Part shown: piece after piece, positions 35,689 to 44,157 of the stretch | Layout of the letters: each line of letters starts with the position of its first letter | Position numbering within the stretch: position 1 is the first letter of the stretch | Source of the DNA: Vibrio chagasii | GTDB lineage: Bacteria; Pseudomonadota; Gammaproteobacteria; Enterobacterales; Vibrionaceae | Direction of reading: 5' to 3' | NCBI GenBank assembly: GCA_041879415.1 | Contig: CP090851.1 | Location: 1,178,001-1,242,000 of the forward strand | DNA length: 64,000 nt | Position numbers and translations under genes: made by a program | Notes under the pieces: generated by a model | Seen by the model: only the letters and a program-made list of their open reading frames with translations | Database searches by the model: none | Told to the model about the DNA's origin: nothing

Positions 35689-36027
35689 TTACTTCTTAAA
35701 CGATGCTTCAAAATGTTTTTGGATTTCGGCATCAGTAGGAACAAGTTTGTTCACCAAGATATCGAGTGGATCATCTGGGTTCGCGCCAAAATTCAATTCG
35801 TATTCGCGATTAGCTACGAACGCGCGCGTTTGGATAAGTTGACGTGCGTATTCCACATCAATTTTCAGAGCTTGCTTGTTGTATGGGATGTCAGTTGAAA
35901 AGCCGATGCCCGTTTGTTGAAATTTCTCGTTATCGACTTCTTCCACAGCTCGTAGGACAGACAGCTCTGCGAATTCCATATTAGATTTAGGGAAACGCTT
36001 GATAGAGATACCAGTTATTGTAGGCAT
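35689..36027 (-). CDS. Phage ssDNA-binding protein (pV/RstB-like, DUF1293)
   Basis: A 112-residue soluble protein directly behind rep, overlapping its end by 13 nt. It has the size and start (MPTITGISIKRFPKSNMEFAEL) of the DUF1293 family that takes the place of gene V protein in Vibrio filamentous phages. GGAG lies eight nt before the ATG. It would coat the phage strand and hand it to the assembly site. Confidence 0.78.
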   Translation of the reverse strand: MPTITGISIKRFPKSNMEFAELSVLRAVEEVDNEKFQQTGIGFSTDIPYNKQALKIDVEYARQLIQTRAFVANREYELNFGANPDDPLDILVNKLVPTDAEIQKHFEASFKK

Positions 36028-37127
36028 ATTCTTGACTCCAAAATTTCGATTTTCTGTTTAGTGTATTCGTCAGGAATGCCCAACGATGTATTGAAATTAG
36101 CGCGGCGATGGTGCGTAGGAATGAGCATTCCAAACGCTTCCCCCAAATCTCCCTCAGTCATAGCAACAACCTCAGATAAAGCCTTACCACATTGACGACG
36201 AACCCAAGCGATACGAGCCATAAACTCCAGTCCGGCTTTCTTCTTGTTTAGTTCAAGCTTCATTGGTTCAGCAGGGTCGATACTGGCCGAGAAGTCACAC
36301 AGACCAGCAAAGGCCGAAGCAGGCGAGGCGAGTAGTGCCAAATCGCACTTCTTCAATTCCACTTCGTTGCGATACCAAATCACTTCAGGGTCAGCGATGT
36401 TTTGCTCAAACTTCTTGTTATAGATACGCCAGTAAACTGAAGACGTACGAGAGCCAACCAAAACAGCTTCTTCTGATAATTCACCAGATTGTGAAACGCG
36501 CTTATGAGGAACCATTGTCGGGCCGCGACCACGAGAAGCAGTGCGAAATGCTCCCTCATAAAAACATTTCTCAGCATACTTACAGTCAAAGATTCCGGTG
36601 TAGTCATCCACGCAAAGATCCAAACGGGCTAGGCGAGTGATACCCAAAAGCGATAACCACCAGTGCACCTTTTTGTGAGTAGTGAAGTCGAACAACTTAG
36701 CGCAACCAGTACCATTGATTTGCACGTAGACCGTGTCATTGTTACCGCCAACACCTACCAAGCCACATTCAACTGTTCCGGTAGAGTCGTAAATCACCAT
36801 TGAATCTTCATAGCCATGCAAGCCACGACCACGCATAGGTGACAGACGGAAGTTAAAGACTTTCGCCATGAACTCATCAAACCTATCAGCCAAAACTTTA
36901 CGACACTTGTTACGGTGTAACTCAATTGATTTTTCTATAGCTTCTGGTGAATTAAGGCGGCCTTTAACGGTTTGTTTCTTAAACTCAGGAAACTGCAAAT
37001 TGATAAAGTCTTGTTCGTTAGAGCTATCCAAGTGCCTAAGCGAACCATACGAAAAAGAGAACGCTAGGTGATCCACTTGAACTGGACGAATCTCATCATG
37101 GAACTTATGTGGTTTTTTAGATGGCAT
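36015..37127 (-). CDS. Phage replication initiation protein (RstA/pII-like)
   Basis: Starts rolling-circle replication by nicking the plus origin. With the ATG at 37127 the protein has 370 residues; the frame extends 52 codons further but overlaps two upstream genes there. The Rep_trans-type core motif TRLARLDLCVDDYTG is clear, with GLHGYEDSMVIYD before it and VIWYRNEVELKKCD after it. A tyrosine in SSVYWRIYNKK is the likely nicking residue (inference). Confidence 0.88.
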   Translation of the reverse strand: MPSKKPHKFHDEIRPVQVDHLAFSFSYGSLRHLDSSNEQDFINLQFPEFKKQTVKGRLNSPEAIEKSIELHRNKCRKVLADRFDEFMAKVFNFRLSPMRGRGLHGYEDSMVIYDSTGTVECGLVGVGGNNDTVYVQINGTGCAKLFDFTTHKKVHWWLSLLGITRLARLDLCVDDYTGIFDCKYAEKCFYEGAFRTASRGRGPTMVPHKRVSQSGELSEEAVLVGSRTSSVYWRIYNKKFEQNIADPEVIWYRNEVELKKCDLALLASPASAFAGLCDFSASIDPAEPMKLELNKKKAGLEFMARIAWVRRQCGKALSEVVAMTEGDLGEAFGMLIPTHHRRANFNTSLGIPDEYTKQKIEILESRICLQ

Positions 37128-37317
37128 GGAACACGCCCTTAACCAAAAGCTCTTGGTAGTTGTCATCAGTGATTTCGACAATCTGAAATGACACCATGCC
37201 GTAATGAACTTCCATGAATTGGAAGAACTCGCGCTGAGTTTTAAAAAAGTTATGACCCCAAGGGAAATAGGCGTTGATGCCATGATTGGGTTCGTTGTCG
37301 AAGTAGATAGAATCCAT
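37117..37317 (-). CDS. Small early phage protein, 66 aa
   Basis: Starts MDSIYFDNEPNHGINAYFPWG and overlaps the rep start by 11 nt, with its own start just behind the stop of the preceding gene. Soluble, acidic, no recognised family. The tight packing supports it as a real gene. Confidence 0.6.
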   Translation of the reverse strand: MDSIYFDNEPNHGINAYFPWGHNFFKTQREFFQFMEVHYGMVSFQIVEITDDNYQELLVKGVFHAI

Positions 37318-37319
37318 GA

Positions 37320-37616
37320 TTAACGTTCCACACCGTAGAACGAACAAAACTGCTCAAGCTCTTGGTCGTTATCAAACGTAAACGTGAAAGCGTCACTAGA
37401 GTTATAAAGTGGATTCTTGTAGCTGACAGTGTGAAACAGTTCTTCACCAATTGTGCGTTGGCCGAACTCAAGTTCACTAACAAGGAACTCAAAGCAGATT
37501 TCTAATGGTGAGTTATGAAGAGACACGGACGCGTGTGTGAAATCTGGGTAGTTAGAGAAGCTAACGTGTTCAGATTTTAAAACAGAGCCGTATTCAATAG
37601 ATTCAATTTGGAACAT
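37320..37616 (-). CDS. First early phage gene, 98-aa protein
   Basis: An acidic soluble protein (MFQIESIEYGSVLKSEHVSF...) with no recognised family. The ATG at 37616 has GGTGG upstream; an ATG four codons earlier is possible. It is the first gene of the leftward phage operon, right behind the operator region, so it is probably under direct control of the repressor. Confidence 0.6.
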   Translation of the reverse strand: MFQIESIEYGSVLKSEHVSFSNYPDFTHASVSLHNSPLEICFEFLVSELEFGQRTIGEELFHTVSYKNPLYNSSDAFTFTFDNDQELEQFCSFYGVER

Positions 37617-37652
37617 AGAAACCACCATAGTTAATCAACCAAGCAGGCTGAG

Positions 37653-37713
37653 TTGCGATATGTGGCAATCCTAGTTGCGACGAATGGCAATTACAAGATG
37701 CGATTTATGGCAA
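37653..37713 (+). promoter_or_regulatory. Three operator-like repeats between repressor and early operon
   Basis: TTGCGATATGTGGCAA (37653), TTGCGACGAATGGCAA (37675) and ATGCGATTTATGGCAA (37698) share the pattern TTGCGA-N4-TGGCAA, an imperfect palindrome. Start-to-start distances are 22 and 23 bp, about two helical turns. They fill the gap between the divergent genes, where a repressor would shut off the leftward promoter. Confidence 0.78.
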
Positions 37714-37748
37714 CTTTGCGGCTACAATGAACAAAATGGAGGTGCCAA

Positions 37749-38117
37749 ATGTACTCATCAGAATTAATTAATGCCTATAAAAAGGCGAAAAACTACGTAC
37801 AAGACAAGCAAGTTGCACACGACTTGAACCTTGATCCACCGAAGATAAGTAAAATTAGAAAAGGTGTTCGCCAACTAACTGATTCAGAAGCAGTTTTCTT
37901 GGCGGAGAACTCAGGAATTGATCCAGAGTTAGCGTTGCTGGGTTGTCACGCTGACCGTAACGAAAATCCAGAGATAAAACAGATGTGGGAACACATTGCA
38001 AAAAAGTACAACGGGCTAGGATTAAAAGCGATTTCAATGACTTGCGCAGGATTAGCGTTGATGGCAGCCACCCCAAATAAAGCACTAGCCAACTGCGTAT
38101 TATGTATATTATGTTAA
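37749..38117 (+). CDS. Phage repressor-like HTH protein (DUF3693); 3' end formed by the dif site
   Basis: A 122-residue protein with an N-terminal helix-turn-helix (VQDKQVAHDLNLDPPKISKIRKGVRQLTDSEAVFLAENSGID) and a C-terminal hydrophobic stretch (AISMTCAGLALMAA). GGAGGTG precedes the ATG. It is divergent from the phage operon and faces three operator-like repeats. Its last codons (NCVLCILC-stop) are the right Xer site itself: the stop lies in the XerD arm, which probably comes from the host. In the circular phage the frame would run on, so the tail depends on the integration state. Confidence 0.8.
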   Translation: MYSSELINAYKKAKNYVQDKQVAHDLNLDPPKISKIRKGVRQLTDSEAVFLAENSGIDPELALLGCHADRNENPEIKQMWEHIAKKYNGLGLKAISMTCAGLALMAATPNKALANCVLCILC

Positions 38118-38119
38118 AT
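38092..38119 (+). other. Right dif/att site (attR; probable host dif1)
   Basis: XerC arm ACTGCGTATTA (38092-38102), 6-nt centre TGTATA, XerD arm TTATGTTAAAT (38109-38119). Compared with V. cholerae dif1 as I remember it, the XerD arm is identical, the centre differs at one position and the XerC arm at two. It is the best dif candidate in the window. Confidence 0.88.
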
Positions 38120-38267
38120 GCTGTTTGATAATCATAAGGCAGAGCTCCATATCTGATGCCCTGCATTCGTTTCGAGCCAGCTGATACTGTGTATTTAACC
38201 ATAATGTCTATTTACCATAAAATACCTAATAAACATATTTCCTAATCTTCGATTAAGAATACGTTTA

Positions 38268-39992
38268 TTAGATCTCAAGCATTAGTCTATCTATAGCTTC
38301 TGTTATTTCTTTTGTTCTTACTGGCTTGGTAACGAAATCGTTCATACCAACATCTAAACATGAACATTTATCTTCAACCGATGTATGTGCTGTCAGAGCC
38401 ACGATTGGTGTTTGGATATTTGCCTTTCTCATATGTTTGGTTGTGGTTAAACCATCCATGACCGGCATTGAAACGTCCATCAGGATTATGTCTATGGAAT
38501 CTTTGTTGTCTTGTATAAAGCCTATTGCTTCTTCACCATTACTTGCGATGAAAACTTCGTGACCTTGCCTCGTTAGAATTAACTTAATCACCATCTGGTT
38601 TGTTGGATTGTCTTCGACGACCAGCACCGAATATCGACTTCTGAGCTCTCTTGAACAATCATCATCCTTCAGTTGGTTACAGCTATTCGTTACTCTGGTG
38701 AGTACTGGTAATTGAACCTCGAACTTAGAGCCTTTCCCTGGTTCACTTTCGACTGAGATTCGCCCACGCATCAACTCAACTAAGCGTTTAGTGATCGCTA
38801 ATCCTAAGCCTGTGCCGCCAAACCTTCGCGTTATTGTGCTATCTGCTTGCACAAATGGGCTGAACAGCGACGATAGCTGTTGTGAGCTAATTCCAATTCC
38901 GGTGTCTTCAACTGTTATATAGAACGAACTCTGCTGGTATTTGATGGAAACATGGACGTGTCCGCGCTCCGTAAACTTAATGGCATTTCCGATTAGGTTA
39001 AACAATATCTGCGCTAAGCGGCTTGGGTCTATATAGTGAAGCTCAGCATCTGGGATATCGCTAGACACCGTGAGCTTTAGACCTTTGTCGTCTGCAGCCT
39101 TTGTTTGTTCTGATAAAACAAAAGTTACAGTGTCTCTTACGTTGCTCCATTGTGGCGCCAATGAGAAACAACCAGATTCAATTTTGGAAAAGTCCAATAC
39201 ATCGCTGATGATCGCCAACAAAAGCTCAGACGATGTGCTCATATTTAGGAGTATAGACTGTTGTTCTTCTGTTAGTTGGGTCGACTTTAATGTGTCGATT
39301 AGCCCAATGATAGCGTTGAGTGGCGTTCTTAATTCATGGCTCATCATGGCTAGGAATTCTGACTTGGCTTTGTTCGCTCTTTCTGCGTCTTTCCTTGCTG
39401 TGACGAGTTCGGCGGTTCGTTCTCTAACGGTCGCTTCAAGTTTTTCTTTGTTCTCTATATCGAAAACAGCTCGCTCAATCAGTGGACGAAAACGGTTCAA
39501 AGTCGCCTTAGTTTCGATACTAAAATGTTTGGTGTTCGAGTGAATAAAAATAATGACCGATTGGGTCAGTCCACTGTCGATACCAGTAATCAACACTGAG
39601 TTGATTTGGTTGAGAACAATGGGATGCAAAGTGTTAAATTCACCCAGAGATTTGGGTTCAAAAAGGATGGCGCATTCACCATTGATGACTCGAGAAAGCT
39701 TGCCATGATCGTTCCAAATCATCTCTTCAAAGACTTTATTGTTAGTCAGCAGAGTTTTGAAATCGCCTTCATTCCCTACTCTAGAGACCACAATAAAGTC
39801 ATCAAACTTAATGTATTTTTTCAACACAAACTCGAGGCTAGAAAATATCTCAGAGATGTTACTCGCCTTACTGATCGCAGAGATAGTCGATAGGATTACC
39901 CTATTCTCTTCAGCCAGCCTTCTCTCACGGGCTTTTAATTTTTGTAGTTCAATACGTGCTTCTTGCAGCGCTTCTTGACCTTCAGAACCCAT
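38268..39992 (-). CDS. Hybrid sensor histidine kinase/response regulator (cytosolic)
   Basis: A 574-residue protein without membrane helices. Order: N-terminal coiled coil, GAF-like sensor region (about 40-180), HisKA with His219 in MMSHELRTPLNAI, HATPase (NAIKF, VEDTGIGIS, FGGTGLGLAI), and a C-terminal receiver with Asp506 in ILMDVSMPVMDG and Lys in VTKPVR. Its start overlaps the stop of the FIST gene (TAATG), so the two are translated together and the FIST protein is probably the sensor. The output partner is not in the window. Confidence 0.92.
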   Translation of the reverse strand: MGSEGQEALQEARIELQKLKARERRLAEENRVILSTISAISKASNISEIFSSLEFVLKKYIKFDDFIVVSRVGNEGDFKTLLTNNKVFEEMIWNDHGKLSRVINGECAILFEPKSLGEFNTLHPIVLNQINSVLITGIDSGLTQSVIIFIHSNTKHFSIETKATLNRFRPLIERAVFDIENKEKLEATVRERTAELVTARKDAERANKAKSEFLAMMSHELRTPLNAIIGLIDTLKSTQLTEEQQSILLNMSTSSELLLAIISDVLDFSKIESGCFSLAPQWSNVRDTVTFVLSEQTKAADDKGLKLTVSSDIPDAELHYIDPSRLAQILFNLIGNAIKFTERGHVHVSIKYQQSSFYITVEDTGIGISSQQLSSLFSPFVQADSTITRRFGGTGLGLAITKRLVELMRGRISVESEPGKGSKFEVQLPVLTRVTNSCNQLKDDDCSRELRSRYSVLVVEDNPTNQMVIKLILTRQGHEVFIASNGEEAIGFIQDNKDSIDIILMDVSMPVMDGLTTTKHMRKANIQTPIVALTAHTSVEDKCSCLDVGMNDFVTKPVRTKEITEAIDRLMLEI

Positions 39993-41176
39993 TACTTTTT
40001 TAACCTATAAAACGTTGCTGATGACACCATTAAGTTTCCGTGTGCATTTTCTCCACCTGAAAGCCTACCTTGCTCACCAAATGTGAATGGACATATGTAA
40101 GGAAGCCCATTAAGTGCTTGATTTATTTGGTCGCAAACCTCATCCATGTCTTGTTTTAGATTAAGCATAGGCCCTGCGCAAAAGATGTTAATCGCGCCTA
40201 ACTTCTCTTCCAGATCCATATCATTGTAGTAAGACGAATGAATGATATTAGCGGCACGGCTTATCAACTGCTGCTTGGAGCCTTGCATCAAATAAATGGT
40301 GTCGCCTTCATTGATATCCGTAAAGAGCTCGATACCGTTACACTCTGTTTCTCGAATAGAGTGAGAGAGTTTGAAATACGGATAGTTGTAAGATGTACCG
40401 ACTTTCCGGCCTAGTGGATAGACAGAAGATTTTTCAAAGATATAGCCGTCGTCACTGCCTCCTAAATGGAAATTAGTCCATTCATTGTAAACCGTAGCTG
40501 CTGGCCTGTGGTCTATCTCGAGCAAGATTCTATTTCTTACTTTTGTCACGGTCCCTGAGTAACGTGTAGGTGTGTGGCCTGCACTGAATGACGAATAGAT
40601 AGACTGTGAGGAGAAAAAGACGGTTAATGAAACGCCATTAATTGAGAGTGACTCTTCAGTAAATATGCTCCAGTTTCCTGACACCTGATTGTCGGCAGCG
40701 CTACCGCCGATGATAGGTACTTCAGTGCCGAATTTACTGTCGATGGCTGCCATCACCTTCTCCTCGTTGCCGGGAGTCGAGTGAAGCAAGATTAAGTCTG
40801 GAATTTCGCCTTCACGGTTGGCGTTTTTTAGCGCTAAATCTATTGCGTCGAAGGTGCTTTGTTCGATGGATTGGCTGAAGTGCTTAATGCCGGTGCCGTA
40901 TGCATTGATGCCCGAGTCATAGATGATAAGTACACCGATCACAGGCCCTGAATGGAAGCCAGTTTCAGTCATGATTCCATGGCATGTCGTGCATCCATGA
41001 ATTGGAATGTTAGGGAGAGCATCTACGAAAAATCTCTGCACAGCGAGTGTGGAGTACTCTTCTGTGCAGTAGCAGATGAGGCAAGCGATATCCTCGGGGT
41101 TCTCTACCCCAAGAAGCAGTTCATCTACGGCGATTTTATCATCTAGAGAATAAGAGACTTTTGATAGAAATTTCAT
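39992..41176 (-). CDS. FIST N/C domain sensor protein
   Basis: A 394-residue cytosolic protein. The FIST_N part (about 30-215) has IHGCTTCHGI, LILLHSTPGNEE and IIGGSAADN; the FIST_C part (about 220-370) has EWTN, PLGRKVG, FCAGPMLNL and GLPYICPFTFGEQG. FIST proteins are small-molecule sensors that work with histidine kinases or chemotaxis-type proteins. It is the first gene of the pair with the hybrid kinase. A similar pair sits near dif1 in V. cholerae, as I recall. Confidence 0.9.
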   Translation of the reverse strand: MKFLSKVSYSLDDKIAVDELLLGVENPEDIACLICYCTEEYSTLAVQRFFVDALPNIPIHGCTTCHGIMTETGFHSGPVIGVLIIYDSGINAYGTGIKHFSQSIEQSTFDAIDLALKNANREGEIPDLILLHSTPGNEEKVMAAIDSKFGTEVPIIGGSAADNQVSGNWSIFTEESLSINGVSLTVFFSSQSIYSSFSAGHTPTRYSGTVTKVRNRILLEIDHRPAATVYNEWTNFHLGGSDDGYIFEKSSVYPLGRKVGTSYNYPYFKLSHSIRETECNGIELFTDINEGDTIYLMQGSKQQLISRAANIIHSSYYNDMDLEEKLGAINIFCAGPMLNLKQDMDEVCDQINQALNGLPYICPFTFGEQGRLSGGENAHGNLMVSSATFYRLKK

Positions 41177-41287
41177 AGAGTTTTGGAGACTTTATTAATG
41201 TTGCCTTTATAACATTTTAATGCGCAGGGTTTCACTGGTTTAGTCAATATTTCTATCAAAGAGCGAGGTGTTGCTCAGTTTTGAGTT

Positions 41288-41653
41288 TTATTCTTTAGAG
41301 AGATTCACTGTATACGTCATGACCTGTTGTGGAAATGTAACCGTTATTGAGGAAGTCTTATCATTGGTTTGTAAAAGCCAAGATGACGCCCCTTTCGATT
41401 CCAAAACTCCGCTTCCATCATAGCTAATGATAAATTTGCCAGTTTTAGATGTTTCAATTGAATACCCCTGACTATCGCCTGAAATAGAAACATTATTATT
41501 ATCAATACCAAATTCACAAGGTTTTGAAACTATACAGGTTATTGTCTCGTTATTATCGTATGTCACTGTTCTCCAAGTAAATGCAGCTAATAAAATAACC
41601 AACATGACGATAATTTGAACAAGCCTGCCTTTTGTTAGCTTTTGTGCCGCCAT
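41288..41653 (-). CDS. Single-pass membrane protein of unknown function, 121 aa
   Basis: Short basic N-terminus, one membrane helix (VQIIVMLVILLAAFTW) and a small beta-rich periplasmic domain with two cysteines five residues apart (TCIVSKPC). No family recognised. It lies between the FIST gene and the cbb3 operon and is divergent from ccoN. Confidence 0.7.
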   Translation of the reverse strand: MAAQKLTKGRLVQIIVMLVILLAAFTWRTVTYDNNETITCIVSKPCEFGIDNNNVSISGDSQGYSIETSKTGKFIISYDGSGVLESKGASSWLLQTNDKTSSITVTFPQQVMTYTVNLSKE

Positions 41654-41911
41654 TATAATCTTTACTCCTTGTTACAAAGTTCAAAGTTTTTAAATAAAAA
41701 TCCAATTCCAGACCAAGCGTAAGGTTACTACTCTGTCATTGATTTGTTAATTCAAGTATAGTGTCGCGTTGAAAATGCCACTTTTTTTTAAAATCAGCAA
41801 GTGGAAATAAGGTCCTGAATAGGCTGAATTTCCTTTTCTAATTTGGGTGGCATTACGACGTGAGTCGTGTTGGAAGTAAAGTGTAGTAAATAAGAAATTG
41901 GAAGCATGCAA

Positions 41912-43339
41912 ATGAGCCAAGAAAAGCAGCTTGAACAAAACTACAACTATACGGTCGTCCGTCAGTTTACCCTAGTTACAATTTTGTGGGGTATTGTCGG
42001 TATGGGCGTTGGTGTTTTGATTGCCGCTCAATTAGTTTGGCCACAGCTAAACTTTGATACGCCGTGGTTGACGTACAGTCGTTTACGTCCCCTGCATACT
42101 AATGCGGTTATTTTTGCGTTCGGTACAAGTGCGCTGTTTGCAACATCATATTATGTTGTGCAACGTACCTGTCAGACGCGTCTCTTTGGTGGCCCTCTCG
42201 TAGCCTTCACCTTTTGGGGTTGGCAAGCGATTATCCTGTCGGCTGCAATTACTCTACCGTTAGGTTTAACCTCTGGTAAAGAATATGCAGAACTAGAATG
42301 GCCAATCGATATTGCTATTACTCTTGTGTGGGTAGCTTATGCAATCGTGTTCTTCGGAACCATGATTAAACGTAAGACATCACACATTTACGTAGCGAAC
42401 TGGTTCTTCGGAGCCTTCATCATCACGGTTGCCGTGTTGCACATCGTTAACAGCTTAGCTGTTCCTGTATCTGCGTTTAAGTCGTACTCGATTTACTCAG
42501 GTGCAATTGATGCAATGGTGCAATGGTGGTACGGACACAATGCGGTAGGCTTCCTATTGACAGCTGGTTTCCTAGGTATGATGTACTACTTCGTTCCTAA
42601 ACAAGCTGGTCGCCCTGTTTATTCTTACCGTTTGTCGATAGTTCACTTCTGGGCACTTGTGTCTCTGTATATTTGGGCTGGTCCTCACCACCTACACTAC
42701 ACTGCACTTCCAGACTGGACTCAGTCTCTAGGTATGGTTATGTCTTTGGTTCTGTTTGCTCCTTCTTGGGGTGGCATGATCAACGGTATCATGACTCTAT
42801 CTGGTGCGTGGCATAAGCTTCGCTACGACCCTATCCTACGTTTCCTAATCGTTTCTCTATCATTCTACGGCATGTCGACTTTCGAAGGCCCAATGATGGC
42901 AATCAAAACGGTTAACGCGCTATCTCACTACACGGACTGGACTATCGGTCACGTTCACTCTGGTGCGTTAGGTTGGGTTGCAATGGTTTCTATCGGTTCG
43001 GTTTACCACTTAGTTCCTAAGCTATTTGGTCAAGAGCGTATGTACTCTGTATCTCTAATCAATGTTCACTTCTGGTTAGCAACGATTGGTACGGTTTTCT
43101 ACATTGTTGCAATGTGGATCTCTGGTGTGATGCAAGGTCTGATGTGGCGTGCAGTTAACTCTGACGGTACATTAACTTACAGCTTCGTTGAATCTGTAGA
43201 AGCGTCTTACCCGTTCTACTTTGTACGTTTCCTAGGTGGTTTCATCTTCCTATCTGGTATGTTCTTAATGGCATACAACACGTACAAAACTGTTTCTGCA
43301 CCTAAAGATAGCCTTAAAGCTATCCCTCAACCGGCTTAA
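41912..43339 (+). CDS. ccoN: cbb3-type cytochrome c oxidase subunit I
   Basis: Catalytic haem-copper subunit of the high-affinity terminal oxidase. The 475-residue product has about twelve membrane helices and the His ligands in [31 protein letters not shown] and [11 protein letters not shown]. The ATG at 41912 has GGAAG seven nt upstream; the ATG at 41906 is too close to it. First gene of the cco operon. Confidence 0.97.
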   Translation: MSQEKQLEQNYNYTVVRQFTLVTILWGIVGMGVGVLIAAQLVWPQLNFDTPWLTYSRLRPLHTNAVIFAFGTSALFATSYYVVQRTCQTRLFGGPLVAFTFWGWQAIILSAAITLPLGLTSGKEYAELEWPIDIAITLVWVAYAIVFFGTMIKRKTSHIYVANWFFGAFIITVAVLHIVNSLAVPVSAFKSYSIYSGAIDAMVQWWYGHNAVGFLLTAGFLGMMYYFVPKQAGRPVYSYRLSIVHFWALVSLYIWAGPHHLHYTALPDWTQSLGMVMSLVLFAPSWGGMINGIMTLSGAWHKLRYDPILRFLIVSLSFYGMSTFEGPMMAIKTVNALSHYTDWTIGHVHSGALGWVAMVSIGSVYHLVPKLFGQERMYSVSLINVHFWLATIGTVFYIVAMWISGVMQGLMWRAVNSDGTLTYSFVESVEASYPFYFVRFLGGFIFLSGMFLMAYNTYKTVSAPKDSLKAIPQPA

Positions 43340-43350
43340 GGAGATTTAGA

Positions 43351-43971
43351 ATGAGCTCAAATTCAAATAATCGCCATGAGTTGGTAGAGAAGAATGTTGG
43401 CCTATTAGCGATCTTAATCGTTATTGCTATCAGTTTTGGTGCCTTAGTAGAAATCACCCCTCTTATCTTCCAAAAGCAGACAACTGAACCTGTAGAAAAC
43501 CTACGCGTTTACTCTGCTCTGGAAATGGAAGGTCGTGATATCTACATTCGTGAAGGTTGTAACGTATGTCACAGCCAAATGATCCGTCCTTTCCGTTCTG
43601 AGACTGAACGTTACGGCCACTACTCTGTAGCTGGCGAAAGCGTTTGGGAACACCCATTCCTATGGGGCTCTAAGCGTACTGGTCCTGATCTAGCACGTGT
43701 TGGTGATCGTTACTCAGATGAGTGGCACCGTGTTCACCTTATCGATCCTCGTGAACTTGTTCCTGAATCAAACATGCCTGGTTTCCCATGGCTTGCTGAG
43801 AATGTACTTGATGGCAAATTGACTCAACAGAAGCTTGAACTCTTCCGTAATCAATTTGGTGTTCCTTACACAGACGAACAAATTGCTAACGCTAAACAAG
43901 ATGTTGAAGGAAAAACAGAGATGGATGCAATCATCGCTTACCTTCAATCGCTTGGCCACGCAATGAAATAA
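43351..43971 (+). CDS. ccoO: cbb3 oxidase monohaem cytochrome c subunit
   Basis: A 206-residue protein with one N-terminal membrane anchor ([18 protein letters not shown]) and a haem c site CNVCHSQ with the distal Met near MPGFPWL. It passes electrons to CcoN. Eleven nt after ccoN, within the operon. Confidence 0.97.
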   Translation: MSSNSNNRHELVEKNVGLLAILIVIAISFGALVEITPLIFQKQTTEPVENLRVYSALEMEGRDIYIREGCNVCHSQMIRPFRSETERYGHYSVAGESVWEHPFLWGSKRTGPDLARVGDRYSDEWHRVHLIDPRELVPESNMPGFPWLAENVLDGKLTQQKLELFRNQFGVPYTDEQIANAKQDVEGKTEMDAIIAYLQSLGHAMK

Positions 43972-43980
43972 GGAATAATT

Positions 43981-44157
43981 ATGGACATTATTACATTTCA
44001 AAGTGTTTGGACTGTGACTGTTTTTGCTTGCTTCATCGGCATCGTTTGGTGGGCATATGGCAAGAACCGAAAATCACGTTTCGACGAAGACGCGAACCTA
44101 GTGTTTGCTGACGACGAGCCAGCAACAAGTTCTAAAAATGAAGGAGTGACAAAGTAA
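43981..44157 (+). CDS. ccoQ: cbb3 oxidase small subunit CcoQ
   Basis: A 58-residue single-pass protein (TVTVFACFIGIVWWAYG) with a charged C-terminal tail. It stabilises the complex. Its stop overlaps the ccoP start (TAATG). Found between ccoO and ccoP by reading the sequence directly. Confidence 0.93.
   Translation: MDIITFQSVWTVTVFACFIGIVWWAYGKNRKSRFDEDANLVFADDEPATSSKNEGVTK

Larger units (their letters stand above)
29171..38119 (-). mobile_element. VGJphi/CTXphi-type filamentous phage (inovirus) prophage integrated at dif
   Basis: A full set of inovirus genes lies on the minus strand between two dif-like sites in direct orientation: early genes, Rep, ssDNA-binding protein, coat proteins, pIII-like, pVI-like and Zot. 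There is no phage integrase, as expected for elements that use host XerCD. Protein sizes (Rep 370, SSB 112, coat 44, small 30, Zot 381) resemble VGJphi from memory. Added to this core are a DUF2726 gene behind zot and a RelA/SpoT-domain gene. No ctxAB or other toxin genes are present. All structural genes look intact, so the phage may be active. Confidence 0.88.

Noticed and set aside
41740..41760. FNR-box upstream of ccoN (TTGATTTGTTAATTCAA)
   Set aside because: Half-sites are two to three nt too far apart for FNR.
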